From NCBI RefSeq assembly GCF_963678635.1, contig NW_026970749.1, positions 17,114 through 81,113 of the forward strand: a stretch of DNA of 64,000 nucleotides, written 5' to 3'. The translations under genes were made by a program, and so were the position numbers. Below the pieces are notes generated by a model. That model ran no database searches and was not told the DNA's origin. It was given only the letters and a program-made list of their open reading frames with translations. Positions 1-9,277 of this stretch are shown here, one piece after another (position 1 is the stretch's first letter; each line of letters starts with the position of its first letter). The DNA comes from Symsagittifera roscoffensis. Taxonomy: Eukaryota; Xenacoelomorpha; Acoela; Convolutidae.

Positions 1-188
1 TAATTGCGTAGGCGTCACTGTTAGTATAAATACACTTATTTTATTGGGTTAAATCATTCATTTTGTTTGCCAATCAGAAACTTCAAATTTTACATTTCGT
101 TACTTCACGAAAAGTAAGTATTTTCGTTCAATTGGTACTTTATGTTTTTAATTTTGGAACATTTCAAAAGTCCCAATTTTTCTAGATA
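1..188 (+). promoter_or_regulatory. 5' leader of PolB copy 1 with predicted intron (114-185)
   Basis: The region before the first start codon holds a donor-like GTAAGTA at 114-120 and a pyrimidine-rich acceptor TTTTTCTAG ending at 185, four bases before ATG 189. The equivalent place before copy 4 has the same arrangement (donor at 45490, acceptor ending at 45598). A 72-nt intron is plausible for an invertebrate. The flanking text is only loosely similar between the copies. The splice call is an inference from motif position and its conservation in two copies; the promoter itself is not visible. Confidence 0.4.
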
Positions 189-3100
189 ATGCCTGCCCTT
201 AACCGAAACGAGAAAGTAAAATGTGAGGAATGTGGTCAGGAATACAGGAGAGCTGATAATGCGAGACATCGAAAAAGATGTGCTAAAGGATTTGTTTCTT
301 GTCCTGAATGTAAGTATTCCACTTACAATCAACAAGAAATGAACTATCATATGGCTAAGAAGCATGCTCAACCAAGTTCGAAGCAGTCGATGGTTTGTTC
401 TTCTTGTGAACAAGAGTTCCCGAGTTACTACTCTCTCCAGCAACATCGGAGAAAGGAACATGGAGCGAAACAACGGAAACCTAGTGCTTGAACAAGATCT
501 TGTTCAAGTCCTAATCTTGTTCAAGTCGAAACCTAATCTTGTTCAAGTCGGAACATGGAGCGAAACAACGGAAACCTGGTAGCCGACTTGAACAAGATTG
601 TGGAGGATGAGTGGGAGGATGGTGAAAAATTGAAGGAGGAACTTGGTGCATGTCAACATTTTCTAGTGGATACGGAGATGGAAAATGGGAGACACAAGGT
701 ATTTAACTTCCAAATGTCCAAGTTAGATACTAAAATCATTAACGAGAAACTTGAAGAAGTCTTCAACAAGCTCGATTCTGCAGCCAAAATCAACATTGCT
801 CTGGGTTTTGTTCTTCGAAATATTGAGACTGGTGAATATCGATATTTCTACGCCCATGAAAACAATACTCTGTTTGAAAAATCCCATTTACTTTGTACGA
901 AAGCGGATTTGATAACAATCCAAGGAAAAGTAGAAAAATTTAATATTGTGGAGCAATGTACCCAAGAACGCCAGAACACAAAGTGGCGATTCAAGTTGAT
1001 TACTAACGTTACAATTTTTGCTGCTTTGCTGAAAAACATCCCAATGGGATGTCCAGATTCTGTCTTACCCGAACCTCTACTGAAAAACCATTCTGTTAAC
1101 TGTCTTTTATCTAACAAGGACAAGGAACCTTACAAAGATCATTTGTGTCTATTCCGCGCATTGGCCATGTACATGAACGGACACAATGATCTCGACACTC
1201 ACACCTACAGATATTTTACAGAATTCATAACAAAATCTGGTTATGATTCTAAGAATTTTCGTGGAGTTTCCGTTGAAGACTTACCTGTTGTCGAGGAAAT
1301 AATTGGACGCAACATCTTTATTTACGATTTTGATATTCAAGAGGGAGAATATGTGGGAGAAATAGTATTTTTTGGTAGATTTGATAAAACAGTCAAATTA
1401 CTGAGATTCAACAATCATATCATTCATGCAAATGATATAGATAGCTTCTTTAAGTGTTTCCGGTGCCCCAGTTGTGATAGTTTCTTCAAAAGATCCGAGT
1501 TTCTCAACAAACATCTTCTGAGATGTAAGGATCGTGTGAAACATATTTACCCAAAGAACGTATATGAGCTTCGCGAAACCCTGTTTGAAAAGCTAGAAGG
1601 ATTCAATCTTCCAGTTTCTGATGATAAAAAACCCTTCAAAAACCTAGCAATTTTCGATTTTGAGTCGATTTGTGTTCCTACAGAAGAGCTAAAAGAAACA
1701 CAAACTACTACCTGGATTGGAAAACATGTCCCCATTTCAGTCTCTATATCATCAAATCTGATTGATGAACCCATCTTTTTGTACAACAAGGATCCACAGA
1801 ACTTGATTATTGATTTTGTATCCTACCTCGAGCTGTTGGCTGAGAAAAGTAAGCTGGAGATGAGAACAAATTTCCAAGATATTGAAGTTGCTGTCAATGA
1901 AAGAATGAAAAAAATCTTTGATCAATTGAATGAGCGATGCCAGAATTTTTCAAGTAACAAGTTTGAGTACGAAGATGAATGTATTGAAGATTCGGAAGAA
2001 GCAGATATGTCAACACAATTCTTGCGAATTCAGAAAAATCAACTCATCGATTTGAAACAACATCTGGAGAGATATATAAATACTTTACCTGTTTTTGGAT
2101 TTAACAGTGGTAGATATGACTTAAATTTGATCAAGTCCTACTTAATCCCTTATTTGATTCGCGATAAAGAGCAAGAAACATCCGTTATCAAAAAAGCAAA
2201 TGATTTTATATCTTTCAAGTTTGGAGATGTACAATTTCTTGACATTATGAAATTTCTGGGTGGAGCAACAACTCTGGACTCATTTCTCAAAGCTTATAAA
2301 GCTAGTGAAACAAAAGGATTCTTTCCTTATGAGTGGTTTGACAACCCTGACAAACTTGATTTTCCAGGACTGCCCCCATATGAAGCATTGTTCAGTAAAC
2401 TTAGAAACAACAATTCACTAGACAAAGACTTTACTGATTATGAAAAACTGAGGAAGAGTGGACTTGATGAACAGCAAGCACTGAAAAAGCTTCAAATCAA
2501 CACTGTACCCGCATCTGGTCTAGATAATTACAGTTACTTACAACAAACTTGGCAGAAAAACGGAATGACTGTGTTCCAAGACTTTTTGCAGTGGTACAAC
2601 AACAAAGATGTAGTTCCAACCCTGGAAGCAATGCAAAAAATGATTCAGTTTTATCATAACAAAGGGATAGACATGTTGAAACTTGGATGTACACTTCCAA
2701 ATCTAGCAAACATATGTCTACACAGATCTACAAATTACAAGTTTTATCCATTTTGCGAAAGTGATAAAGGTTTGTGTGAAAAAATACGAGAAGACATGAC
2801 CGTTGGGCCTTCGATTGTGTTCACTCAAAAAGCTGTTGTAGATGAAACCTTTATCAGAGATTCATCAAATATTTGTAAGTCAATCGTTGGAATTGATGCG
2901 AGCCAGCTTTACCCCTATTCAATGTGTCAAGATATGCCAACAGGACTTTATACGAGATGGGAGTTTGACACTGATATGCAGAAATTCAAGGCTAGACATA
3001 ATCGAACTCGCAACTTTGAGAATATGGTCATGTCTTTCTATCAAGAATCAAGACCAGAATGAAAAATTGAGAGCTTTTTTACATCTGGAAAACAGAAGAA

Positions 3101-4621
3101 AATTGACTGTTTTAATGTGGACGGTTATTGTGATCACTGTAAAACAGTATTCGAGGCAATGGGATGCTACTATCACTTTTGTTCTTGTCAAGAAACTCGT
3201 TCCTCCTTAACAGAACAGGATATCGAGCGAGGAAATAAGAAGAGAGAGATGGATGAGATGAGACGAGAATACATTCAAGAGAAAGGATACAAAGTTGAAG
3301 AAATGTGGGAGTGTGAGTGGTGGCAAAATTTCAAAACCAATGACAAGATCAAAAATCATGTTCGAACCCACTTTCCCATACAAAAGACCCCTTTCTACAG
3401 ACTCTCTTCTAGCAAAAATAAAAGATGGATCTCTTTTTGGTTACGTTCAGTGTGACTTAGTTGTTCCAGATGAACTGAAATCGAAATTTGCGAATTTTCC
3501 TCCAATTTTCAAAAACACTGAGGTTGGAAGAAACGATATTGGTGACTATATGAAGAATTATGCTATTGAAAATGAAATGTTCAAACATCCACAGAGAATG
3601 CTTATATCTAGCTTCAAGCTAGAAAATGGAACAGTTATAACTCCTCTCTTCAATTTTTATTCAGAACTTGGCTTGCAATGCACCAAAATTTATCGTTTTG
3701 TTGAATATTCTCCTCGGAAATGCTTTAAAAATTTCGTTCAGTCAGTGGTTGATGCAAGAAGAGAAGGAGATGAAAACCCTCTATCAGGAGTTGTAGCAGA
3801 AACAATGAAGCTCTTGGGCAATTCCTCCTATGGATATCAGATCATGGATAGATCCAGACATACAATCACGAAGTATCTGAACGATGAAAAAACTCACAAG
3901 GCAATCAATGAACCACTGTTTAAGAGACTTAACATTTGAGAAGGACTTATATGAGGTGGAGTTGTTGAAGTCAACCATTGAGCACAGAGAACCCATCATT
4001 GTTGGTTTTTTCATACTTCAGTATGCAAAACTGAGAATGTTGGAACTCTACTATAACTTCTTTGACAAGTTCTGTGATGTAAATAAATTTGAAGAGTTGG
4101 AGATGGACACAGACTCACTTTACTTGGCACTTGCAGAAGAAAATTTGTACGATTGCATCCAACCAGATAAGAGAGCTGCTTGGGAAAAAATGAGGGAGAG
4201 TGATTGCAGAGATTCCTTCAAGGCGGATGCAAAATCCAATTTCTTTCCTCGAACCTGTTGTAGTGTCCATAAAAAACATGATAAGCGGGAGCCGGGACTT
4301 TTCAAAGAAGAATTTAGGTGCACAGAATTGCTCTGTTTATGTAGTAAGACATATTGCTGCTATGACAACAAGTCAGACAAATTCAAATTTAGCAGCAAAG
4401 GATTGAATAAGCGGGTTCTAGAAAACTCTGGAGATGGACCTTTAGCAAAGTATAGGAGAGTGCTTGATGAAGCAATTAATCTTACATCTACTAACAGAGG
4501 ATTCAGAACTGTAAATCATATGGTGGCCACATATGAACAGACAAAGAAAGGACTAAGCTATTTTTATCCAAAAAGACAAGTACAAGATGATGGAATTCAT
4601 ACAAAACCACTGAACTTATAA
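189..4621 (+). pseudogene. polB: Zinc-finger / OTU-like / family B DNA polymerase (protein-primed type), copy 1
   Basis: This is the best-preserved copy of a virus- or Polinton-like replicase. Codons 189-491 carry three zinc fingers (one C2HC, two C2H2). The main ORF 555-3062 (835 residues) has an OTU-like CLFRALA segment near residues 198-204 and a C2HC finger at 304-324. It also holds exonuclease motifs DFE (368-370), FNSGRYDLN (516-524) and YEWFD (592-596), and polymerase motif A GIDASQLYP (779-787). Motif B KLLGNSSYG lies at 3808-3834 and motif C MDTDS near 4102-4116, followed by a Cys-rich tail containing LCSKTYCC. The family replicates DNA from a protein primer. The copy is dead: an insertion with stops at 487-581, a TGA at 3060-3062 where other copies read TGC, and frameshifts near 3390 and 3935. 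The start at 189 is chosen because copy 4 begins identically after an acceptor-like AG. Assignment to DNA_pol_B_2-like enzymes is firm; the exact element type is not. Confidence 0.88.
487..581 (+). repeat. Templated insertion with palindrome, splitting fingers from polymerase
   Basis: A perfect 22-nt palindrome lies at 487-508. It is followed by two direct repeats of CTAATCTTGTTCAAGTC (511-527 and 533-549) and by a second copy of the 25-nt stretch at 456-480, starting at 551. The repeated word is the reverse complement of GACTTGAACAAGAT at 584-597 in the coding region. Compared with copy 4, the region has gained a 95-bp duplication and lost about 8 bp, which keeps the frame in register but adds stop codons. 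Confidence 0.7.
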
Positions 4622-5133
4622 GAACTGATCTGGTCCAGTAAACTTATTCATGATGTTGTATTATATTGGGTTTATGATGTTAAAATGTAAAATGTTGCGG
4701 TAAACTTGTTATACAATGCAGTGATTTATATACTTTCTTTGTAATTTAAACTTTTTTCTCAAAAAATTTGACTTTTTTCGAAGTCTCTGTAGGTTCAGAA
4801 TAGATTCAGATAGGTAGAAAGTAAAAGTATCGAATAAAATTTTATTAGATCAAGTTAAACAAAATCTTATCATGTTTTGAATTTTTTCGAAAAAATTTTC
4901 ACAAAAATTCCAAGTTCTTACCCAAAAAACTCTTACCATCGACTTACCATAAATCAAAAAACTAATGGAAAGCCCTTCATTACACAACCTACTCGTAATT
5001 AAACTTTGATATTTAACAATTAGGTAACGGGCGCCAAAATTTTTGCGAAAAAATTAGAATTTTCCATTCAAAAAACAAAAAAAAAATGGTTTTCTTTCTC
5101 TTACCATCACACTGAAACCTTACCATCGGTATT
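4622..5133 (+). other. AT-rich 3' flank of PolB copy 1, no gene
   Basis: I see no coding potential. The stretch holds A/T runs and several TTACCATC words (near 4935, 4943, 5101 and 5120). The last two precede the iteron array and recur at the same place after the other PolB copies. Confidence 0.6.
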
Positions 5134-5229
5134 CCCTATCTTAATACATTGTAGACTCTATACCCAATCTTAATACATAGCTGGCGGACCGGATGCTCTA
5201 TTCCCTATCTTAATACATGGAGGTCCGCC
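5134..5229 (+). repeat. Iteron-like array downstream of PolB copy 1
   Basis: Three copies of a 16-mer close to CCCTATCTTAATACAT start at 5134, 5163 and 5203, with spacings of 29 and 40 bp. The last sits in the loop of an inverted repeat, GGCGGACC at 5183-5190 and GGTCCGCC at 5222-5229. The same motif with spacings 29, 28 and 40 follows the other three PolB copies. The ordered spacing in non-coding DNA suggests a protein-binding or replication site; that role is inferred. Confidence 0.7.
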
Positions 5230-5241
5230 ACCTCCCCCAAA

Positions 5242-5260
5242 CCCCCCCCCCCCCCCCCCC
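5242..5260. repeat. Poly-C tract of 19
   Basis: An uninterrupted C run lies between the PolB iteron array and the convergent minus-strand pseudogene. Runs of this kind also occur at 10263-10280 (G) and 55590-55608 (C). Length is unreliable in most sequencing methods. Confidence 0.9.
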
Positions 5261-5263
5261 TGA

Positions 5264-6208
5264 TCACCTCCAACATCTACTACTTATTTGTGTTGTCTGG
5301 CATCGTAATCGTTCAATGTTAGTTGAAATATTTTGTTGTGTTGTTGTGACCAATGCTTCAAATTTTTGTTCATTGGCAAAATGCGATAGTGTTTGGATAT
5401 CTTGTTCTGTCAGATTTGTAATTCCATTTAAATTTTCTTGTGTAATTATAAATGCAGGTTTTAGAGTGTTATTGAATTGTTTTTCATTAAATATTTTGTT
5501 AAATTTTAAAGGTGTGCTATCAGTTGTTAAGGGAGTTACTCCCAAATAATCTCAACGTATCGAGAATGTTGTAATTGCTGCTTTGGAGATATCGTTTGGT
5601 ATGTTAAAAAATAAAACGTGAGGACCTTCCGGGTCCCATACATAATCCGCTGTATCTGCTAGTACTGCTTCTTCATCAAAATGTGGTCCAAAGTTTCTTC
5701 TTGCTTGTAAAATGAGATCTAGATTATGTTTGAAATAATCTATCATAAACCATGCTAGGATTCTTTGCAGTTTAATTTTAATTGTTTGTTATAATTCAAC
5801 GTCAATGAGTATTTCACAAATTGAATCTAAAAAGCGTGAAAAAAGATTATTTTCTCCACTTTCTATTGCGTGTCGAGATGTTTATGGCGGATATGCATAG
5901 ACTGTATCGTTTGTTTCTAACATGGAAACATAACTATAAATAATACAGAAATCGTCGTTTGTGAAAATTGAGTTTGCTCTCTGTCAATTTTGCTGTTGTC
6001 TTTTTTTAATTATATTTCTCTTTGTTTGTAACTCGTTTGTAAAGCTACTTCCTTCGTGGTTCTGCACTGCTGTCGTCGACGATGTTGCCTGTATGACGGC
6101 CGTATCAAGGTCGAGCTCTTGGTACACTCCTTGCAGCTGCTTCTTCGATCTACTTACTGCCCCATGTTCCTGACCACTTAGAAATCTATTGCCTAATCTA
6201 TAAAACAT
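5264..6208 (-). pseudogene. Unidentified convergent pseudogene, about 314 codons
   Basis: I do not recognise this protein. Reading the minus strand from ATG at 6208 gives one frame that stays open in sense to a final stop near 5264, interrupted by only four in-frame stops and no frameshift. The stops follow QQQN, YAYPP, DVEL and TFSIR and are TGA, TAA, TAA and TGA, each one C-to-T change from CGA or CAA. Recognisable protein-like stretches include LARGE acidic and aromatic segments such as DEEAVLADTADYVWDPEGP. The C-terminal third is Asn/Thr/Gln-rich. It lies tail-to-tail with PolB copy 1, a layout that would suit a structural or accessory gene of the same element, but it is absent after the other PolB copies. 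Function is unknown. Confidence 0.5.
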
Positions 6209-7024
6209 ATTGTTGATTTAAATGTCAAAACAATTAACTTATGTTCACCCTTGATTTAATGGGTGATATCTAGTAAATTTATGGAAAAAAAGTATATCCA
6301 GATTGCCAGAAAAAAAATCACATTTATCATGAGATCAGTCAGTAGATTTCTCACATCAAACTAAGCTAAGGCGAAGACTTATTTTTGCTCATAGCCGACC
6401 AGGACACGAGCCAGCATTAACTCAATTATGAGACCTACGCAGCAATCATGTGTAATTTCATCATTACACCAGTCAGTGTGCTACAGCAGATAACCTATTG
6501 ACAAGTGTGAAAAGAACCGACGATCTCCAAAGATTCCCAGAATGGAAACATCCTATAACTGAATAGCTCCCCCAGTGTCTCATGGGCAGCAGCAGTTGGT
6601 CTAATGCCTCCTGAAGAATCAATTTGATTCTTGGGAAGCTCTAATTGATCTTGATGAGTCTGATTGTATATTTTTCAAGGATACAATTTCCTTTATTTGA
6701 AGTCCCTCAATCCGTTTAATGACCTCTACATAGAAAAACTGAAAGGCGATGAGAGGGAGAGAACACTTGCGACGAACTGTCATCCTTGACGACCATAAAA
6801 CTCGCGGCGATCAGCTCGAATCTCACAATTCAAGACCATGATCGAATCAATGCGTCGACCCCACAAATCAGCAGTCAAACCATTAGTGTCGTCGCTAAAT
6901 TGTCGTCAATTTGAGTTCGACGGAAGCCACAAGCAGTGATTGTTGTTCAATAAGAGATGCGTTAGGGGGATCGCCGTCAATCTCACTTTCTGAATTTGAC
7001 GGGGCCTACGGGCAGTGTTTGTGA
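6209..7024. other. Non-coding stretch with an imperfect duplicated block
   Basis: No ORF of note. Around 6901-7045 a block of about 60 bp containing TTCGACGG or TTTGACGG, then CAGTG and TTCAAT, then ACGTTAGGG or GCGTTAGGG occurs twice about 80 bp apart with many differences. The rest shows nothing I can name. Confidence 0.45.
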
Positions 7025-7326
7025 TTCAATGAGAGGTACGTTAGGGTGTCTGCAGAACGACACAGTCGAAACCTCACTGCCACTGATGTGGAACGACAAT
7101 TTCTGGAGGATTTTTGCAAGAAATTTTGGTCCTCGCAACATCTGAAAAGGACTCCTGGTCTTAACAAAAATAGCAATTGGTTGGATCGTCGGAAGAATTG
7201 TAACGTCGCTGTGAATTCCTCCTCGTTGCCATCGGACTACAAAATCTATCTTAAGGACAGCATAGACGATCCGTTGAGAGGTTCTGTGAGGTTAAGGAGG
7301 TTCCAGCGATTCAAGATCCAATACAG
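7025..7326 (+). pseudogene. Upstream half of an unidentified ORF split by a Ty3/Gypsy element
   Basis: The frame is open from 7025 (after TGA at 7022) to the retrotransposon junction at 7326. There is no ATG near the 5' end; a GTG at 7046 is not a credible eukaryotic start, so this may be an exon or a 5'-truncated ORF. If the LTR element and one copy of the ACAG duplication are removed, the codon interrupted at 7325-7326 is completed by base 13052 and the frame runs on to the stop at 13389-13391, about 207 codons from 7046. The product is rich in Arg, Lys and Ser. I recognise no domain. The in-frame join is the only evidence that it was coding. Confidence 0.4.
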
Positions 7327-7544
7327 TGTTGTATAGTGTTGCTAAATATAGTGTTGCTAAATATAGCTAAATATAGTATAGTATGATGCTAAAGTAATAG
7401 ATTAGCAGGTGTTTGTCCTTGGAACAGTCTGTCACCCTTGGATACTGTTCACAACCACGCTCTATGCTAACTTTGTAAGATTAAGTTGACTAACTTTGTA
7501 TTGGAATTTACGATTGAACGACTAACGTTTTCTCATTCTCAACA
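7327..7544 (+). repeat. 5' LTR of the Ty3/Gypsy element
   Basis: Starts TGTTGTATAG and ends CTCATTCTCAACA. From ATGATGCTAAAG (about 7383) onward it is nearly the same as the 3' LTR. The first 55 bases differ and consist of repeats of GTTGCTAAATATA-like units. The terminal A of the LTR is also the A of the ATG at 7544. Confidence 0.9.
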
Positions 7545-8800
7545 TGGCGCAGCCAGCAGTCTTAGGTGGGGGGAAGAATCCACTGGGTATCACGGGATTC
7601 TGGCCAGCGAAATTTACGGAACCGCCTATGATGTGGGAATTCTGGATTAACCGATTCCAATGGGGAATGGTAGCTAAGCACTCAATAAACCCGAAGAACT
7701 ACTACTACGCAGCGACTCTCACAGCCGCCCAGATTACTACTTTGCCCTAGGAAGTCGATGGGAAAAATCGACTGGAATCAGAGCAAGTACTATTTTCCAA
7801 TTTGTATTTGTGTCTGGGAGAAAAGGGACAAGATGAACTACACAAGAGACGACCACATCTGGATCTATCAACGGTTCGTTACCCCAGGATCTAAGACGTA
7901 TTGCAGACGGAATTTAAGAAAGAAAGGAATGAGACATACGAGACATTTCAGCTTCTCTCGCGGAAACAATTTATTAATGAAAGTTTGGAGCAATATCATT
8001 CTGTACTTAGCGGACTGGCAGCCCGATGCAATTTTGGAACGTTGGAGGATCGGATACTAAGGGATGTATTCATTGTAAACATGAATAACCGGGAAGCACA
8101 AAAGGAATTATGCAGGTCAACGAAAACACCGGAGGAAGTCTATCGGATAGCTCTTTCGTACGAGCGGGGAAACAAATACGCGACATCTTATGTTGCCACG
8201 GGACCGGTGGGAGCCCAAGGATCATCATCAGGAGGCGGCGGAATTCAGATCGAATCTGAACCACTCTGAACGATCCGTGGAGGATATCGTAACAATCGCG
8301 CAAGGGGCCGAGGTTCATACTAAGGGCGGGGATCAAATCGAGGTGGAAATTTGTCTCAAACCAATCAATGCTACAACTGCGACCAACAAAATTATACAAG
8401 AGAACATTTGGACAGATGTCCCGCGAGGGGAGCTACATGCAATTTTTGTCATAAACTTGGACATTTCGAGCGTACCTGTAGGGGGAAGCGTGGAAATCTT
8501 CGAGGACAGGGATCTGTCGGAATGATACGGGAGAATGTTGACGATACACACCTGGAAAGTTCGGCGGATGAAGAAGCGTCGCAACATGCAAGTTCCATTG
8601 GATGGGTTAATAAGAATCCAGTGGTACATTCGTGGGACTCAAGCAGCTCAGACGGGGATTATATGGTAATGGCGATAAAACGTAAACGATTCACGGAATT
8701 GAAAGTCGCTGGGGCACAGTTGCCGATTAAAGTAAATGGGAAATCCACTCATGTGTGGATTGATAGCGGGTCTCGAAAACTTTGGGAGCTTCCGGAGTAA
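7544..8800 (+). pseudogene. gag: Ty3/Gypsy Gag with zinc knuckle, running into protease
   Basis: One frame carries a Gag capsid-like region (about 7901-8170, with SLEQYHSVLSGLAARCNFG), an RGG-type basic stretch near 8280-8345, and a nucleocapsid zinc knuckle CNFCHKLGHFERTC (about 8430-8470, C-x2-C-x4-H-x4-C). It then reaches the protease start with the catalytic IDSGS near 8758-8772. Gag packages element RNA and the knuckle binds nucleic acid. The frame is broken by in-frame stops near 7748, 7889, 8267 and 8321 and ends at 8800, after a frameshift just past the protease active site. The first ATG overlaps the end of the 5' LTR, a short leader for this class. Confidence 0.8.
7545..7560 (+). 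promoter_or_regulatory. Primer-binding-site-like sequence
   Basis: TGGCGCAGCCAGCAGT starts directly after the LTR, where reverse transcription is primed in LTR elements, and begins with the usual TGG. The matching tRNA was not determined. Confidence 0.5.
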
Positions 8801-9249
8801 AGTTGGATACCCTTTCGGAGGAGGACAATGCATTTCGGGGTTATGGGAACAATCCATTGCAGATGATTGGAACGATGGCTGTAACGATACAATCCAACGG
8901 CTGGAAGATACACGCGAGGATAAAAGTAATCGGAAAGAACCGCTCATCAATAATTGGACGAGATTTGATGCCCCAATTAGGACTACAGTTGGGGCAGCAA
9001 TCACCGGGGAATCAGATAATGTCCATTGGAGAAGTGAATCAGGACGCACTGGAATCGGAGGGGGAGTTGGACTCTTGGCAAAACTATTTCAGTAAGCAGT
9101 TTTCAAACCTTTTTAATAGGGTAGGAAAAATAAGAAACTACAAAGTGCAAGGAGAATTTTTTGAAAACCTCAGCCCAGTCCAACAGAAAGGACGTCGAGT
9201 TCCCATTTCATTACAAAAAAAGTGGATACTGAAATCGATAAACTACTGA
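8782..9249 (+). pseudogene. pol: Ty3/Gypsy protease C-terminal part and linker to RT
   Basis: This frame picks up the aspartic protease after the shift that follows IDSGS and carries the family's second hallmark, IIGRDLMPQLGLQL, near 8950-8990. The following residues lead toward RT. The frame is lost again near 9225-9249; the expected pre-RT sequence (EIDKLLKQGHIEK, about 9232-9270) lies in another frame. The protease cleaves Gag and Pol during particle maturation. One protein has been split by single-base indels; this is not a separate gene. Confidence 0.7.
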
Positions 9250-9277
9250 AACAAGGTCATATCGAAAAACTGACAGA

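Noticed and set aside
105-473. 122-codon minus-strand ORF at the window start
   Set aside because: Antisense to the zinc-finger part of PolB copy 1 and crosses its leader; no recognisable protein.
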